Under the pieces are notes generated by a model that did no database searches, had not been told where the DNA came from, and saw only the letters and a list, made by a program, of their open reading frames with translations. Shown in pieces: positions 63,231 to 64,000 of a stretch of DNA of 64,000 bases. The DNA comes from Serripes groenlandicus (Eukaryota; Mollusca; Bivalvia; Cardiida; Cardiidae). Position 1 is the first letter of the stretch; the number at the start of each line of letters is the position of its first letter. The position numbers and the translations under genes were made by a program. Where the stretch lies: positions 42,107,359 to 42,171,358 of the forward strand of contig JASEVX010000001.1 in the NCBI GenBank assembly GCA_031761405.1. Reading direction: 5' to 3'.

Positions 63231-63372
63231 CTGAACCAAGGAAATAAAGCACATAACAAGGTTACTATTACAAAGATCATTCACCTAAAACAATTTCAAA
63301 CAAATTCATATAAAATATTAAACTCTTCTTGTCTGCTTCATCAATGAAATTGGTCACATCTTGTTGCCTGCT

Positions 63373-63456
63373 TAACCCTGCCCCAAATACAACAAAGCTG
63401 CAGCAGACAATTTTGAAAATCTCTATCAATGACAGTATAATTATAAGTAGAGTTAA
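63373..63456. mobile_element. MITE copy interrupted at its middle
   Basis: TTAACCCTGCCCCAAATAC, AAGCTGCAGCAGACAATTTT, then GTATAATTATAAGTAGAGTT. It stops where the ACAAGA element at 63456 begins, and the other half would lie beyond the window. Confidence 0.78.
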
Positions 63457-64000
63457 AACAAGAAAGCCAAGATAGCCATAAATAGAATCTATAGAATGCT
63501 CACCTGTGGACCGGAGTGAGAAATGAAGGTAAGCAATGGATTTCTTTCTGTTCAGACAAGAAGATTTTCACTTTTTCCCTACATGTATATATCACTATGT
63601 AAAACAGGTGACCCCAGGGGCATGCCGCATAAGTTGAACAATCTTGTTAGAGGTACACAATATAATGCTAAACACCAAATATCTGAGCTATAGGCATCTT
63701 GGTTTTAGACAAGAAGATTTTCAAAGTTTTTCGCTATATATCTTTATGTAAAACAGTAGACTAAATTTTAACAATCTTGGTAGAGGAGCAGTAGAAAATG
63801 TAACACACCATATATCTAAGGTCTTTTCCAACTATTTCTCTATGTAAAACAGGTGACCCCTAGCCAATCTTGGTAGATGACCACTAGACAATGCTACACA
63901 GCAAATATCTAAGCTCTAGGCCTTAAGCTTTCAGACAAGAAGATATTCCAGTTTCATTTTTTAAACAAATTCTTTTGGTTTTCATGGTTAACAGAGTTCT
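63456..64000 (+). mobile_element. pearl-like element, partial (runs off window)
   Basis: ACAAGAAAGCCAAGATAGCC left end, TGCTCACCTGTGGACC, and degenerate units with GACAAGAAGATTTTC, ATGTAAAACAGGTGACCCC and AATCTTGGTAGA. The right end is not in the window. Confidence 0.65.

Overview
The window is animal genomic DNA. It is AT-rich and mostly intronic, and it is most likely from a bivalve mollusc. That guess rests on three things: the introns are full of modular tandem-core elements that resemble the bivalve 'pearl' family, there are tRNA-derived SINEs with a GGCGTTAAACCCCAATC(AATC)n-type tail, and the one gene present is an intact animal gene with small exons and long introns. I could not search a database, so the species is open.

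One gene explains the coding content. It runs right to left (minus strand) across the whole window and is the orthologue of the Ral GTPase-activating protein catalytic alpha subunit (RALGAPA1/RALGAPA2). I placed 20 internal exons between 63230 and 140. All have GT/AG borders and matching phases, and together they give 899 codons with no stop. Both ends of the gene are outside the window: the N-terminal part lies beyond 64000, and the C-terminal Rap/Ran-GAP domain lies to the left of base 140. Exons 7-11 are all phase 1-1 and encode a Ser/Pro-rich linker. A 29.7-kb intron (15123-44797) separates exons 9 and 10.

The rest is intron packed with non-autonomous mobile DNA. (1) A roughly 230-bp MITE family with TTAA target sites and CCCTTTCCC/GGGAAAGGG termini (piggyBac type) has about 50 copies and remnants. 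(2) A large set of modular elements shares one layout: a small 5' hairpin, a subterminal inverted repeat, a core of tandem units of about 145-170 bp, an ACGG/ACGACGG microsatellite, a 3' hairpin and the partner inverted repeat. Several quite different core sequences use the same ends. (3) There are tRNA-derived SINEs, one with a clear target duplication. (4) There is a 2.1-kb element with CCGTATATACTCGG terminal inverted repeats.

Region by region: 1-9.3 kb holds exons 20-14, SINE copies and the 2.1-kb TIR element. 9.3-15.1 kb holds exons 14-10 and two tandem-core elements. 15.1-44.8 kb is the giant intron, with most of the MITEs and many nested insertions. 44.8-54.0 kb holds exons 9-5 and a 2.5-kb layered tandem array. 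54-64 kb holds exons 4-1 among long tandem-core elements. Nested insertions give a relative chronology: MITEs are hit by other MITEs, by ACAAGAG-type elements and by GTCTCCCC-type elements.
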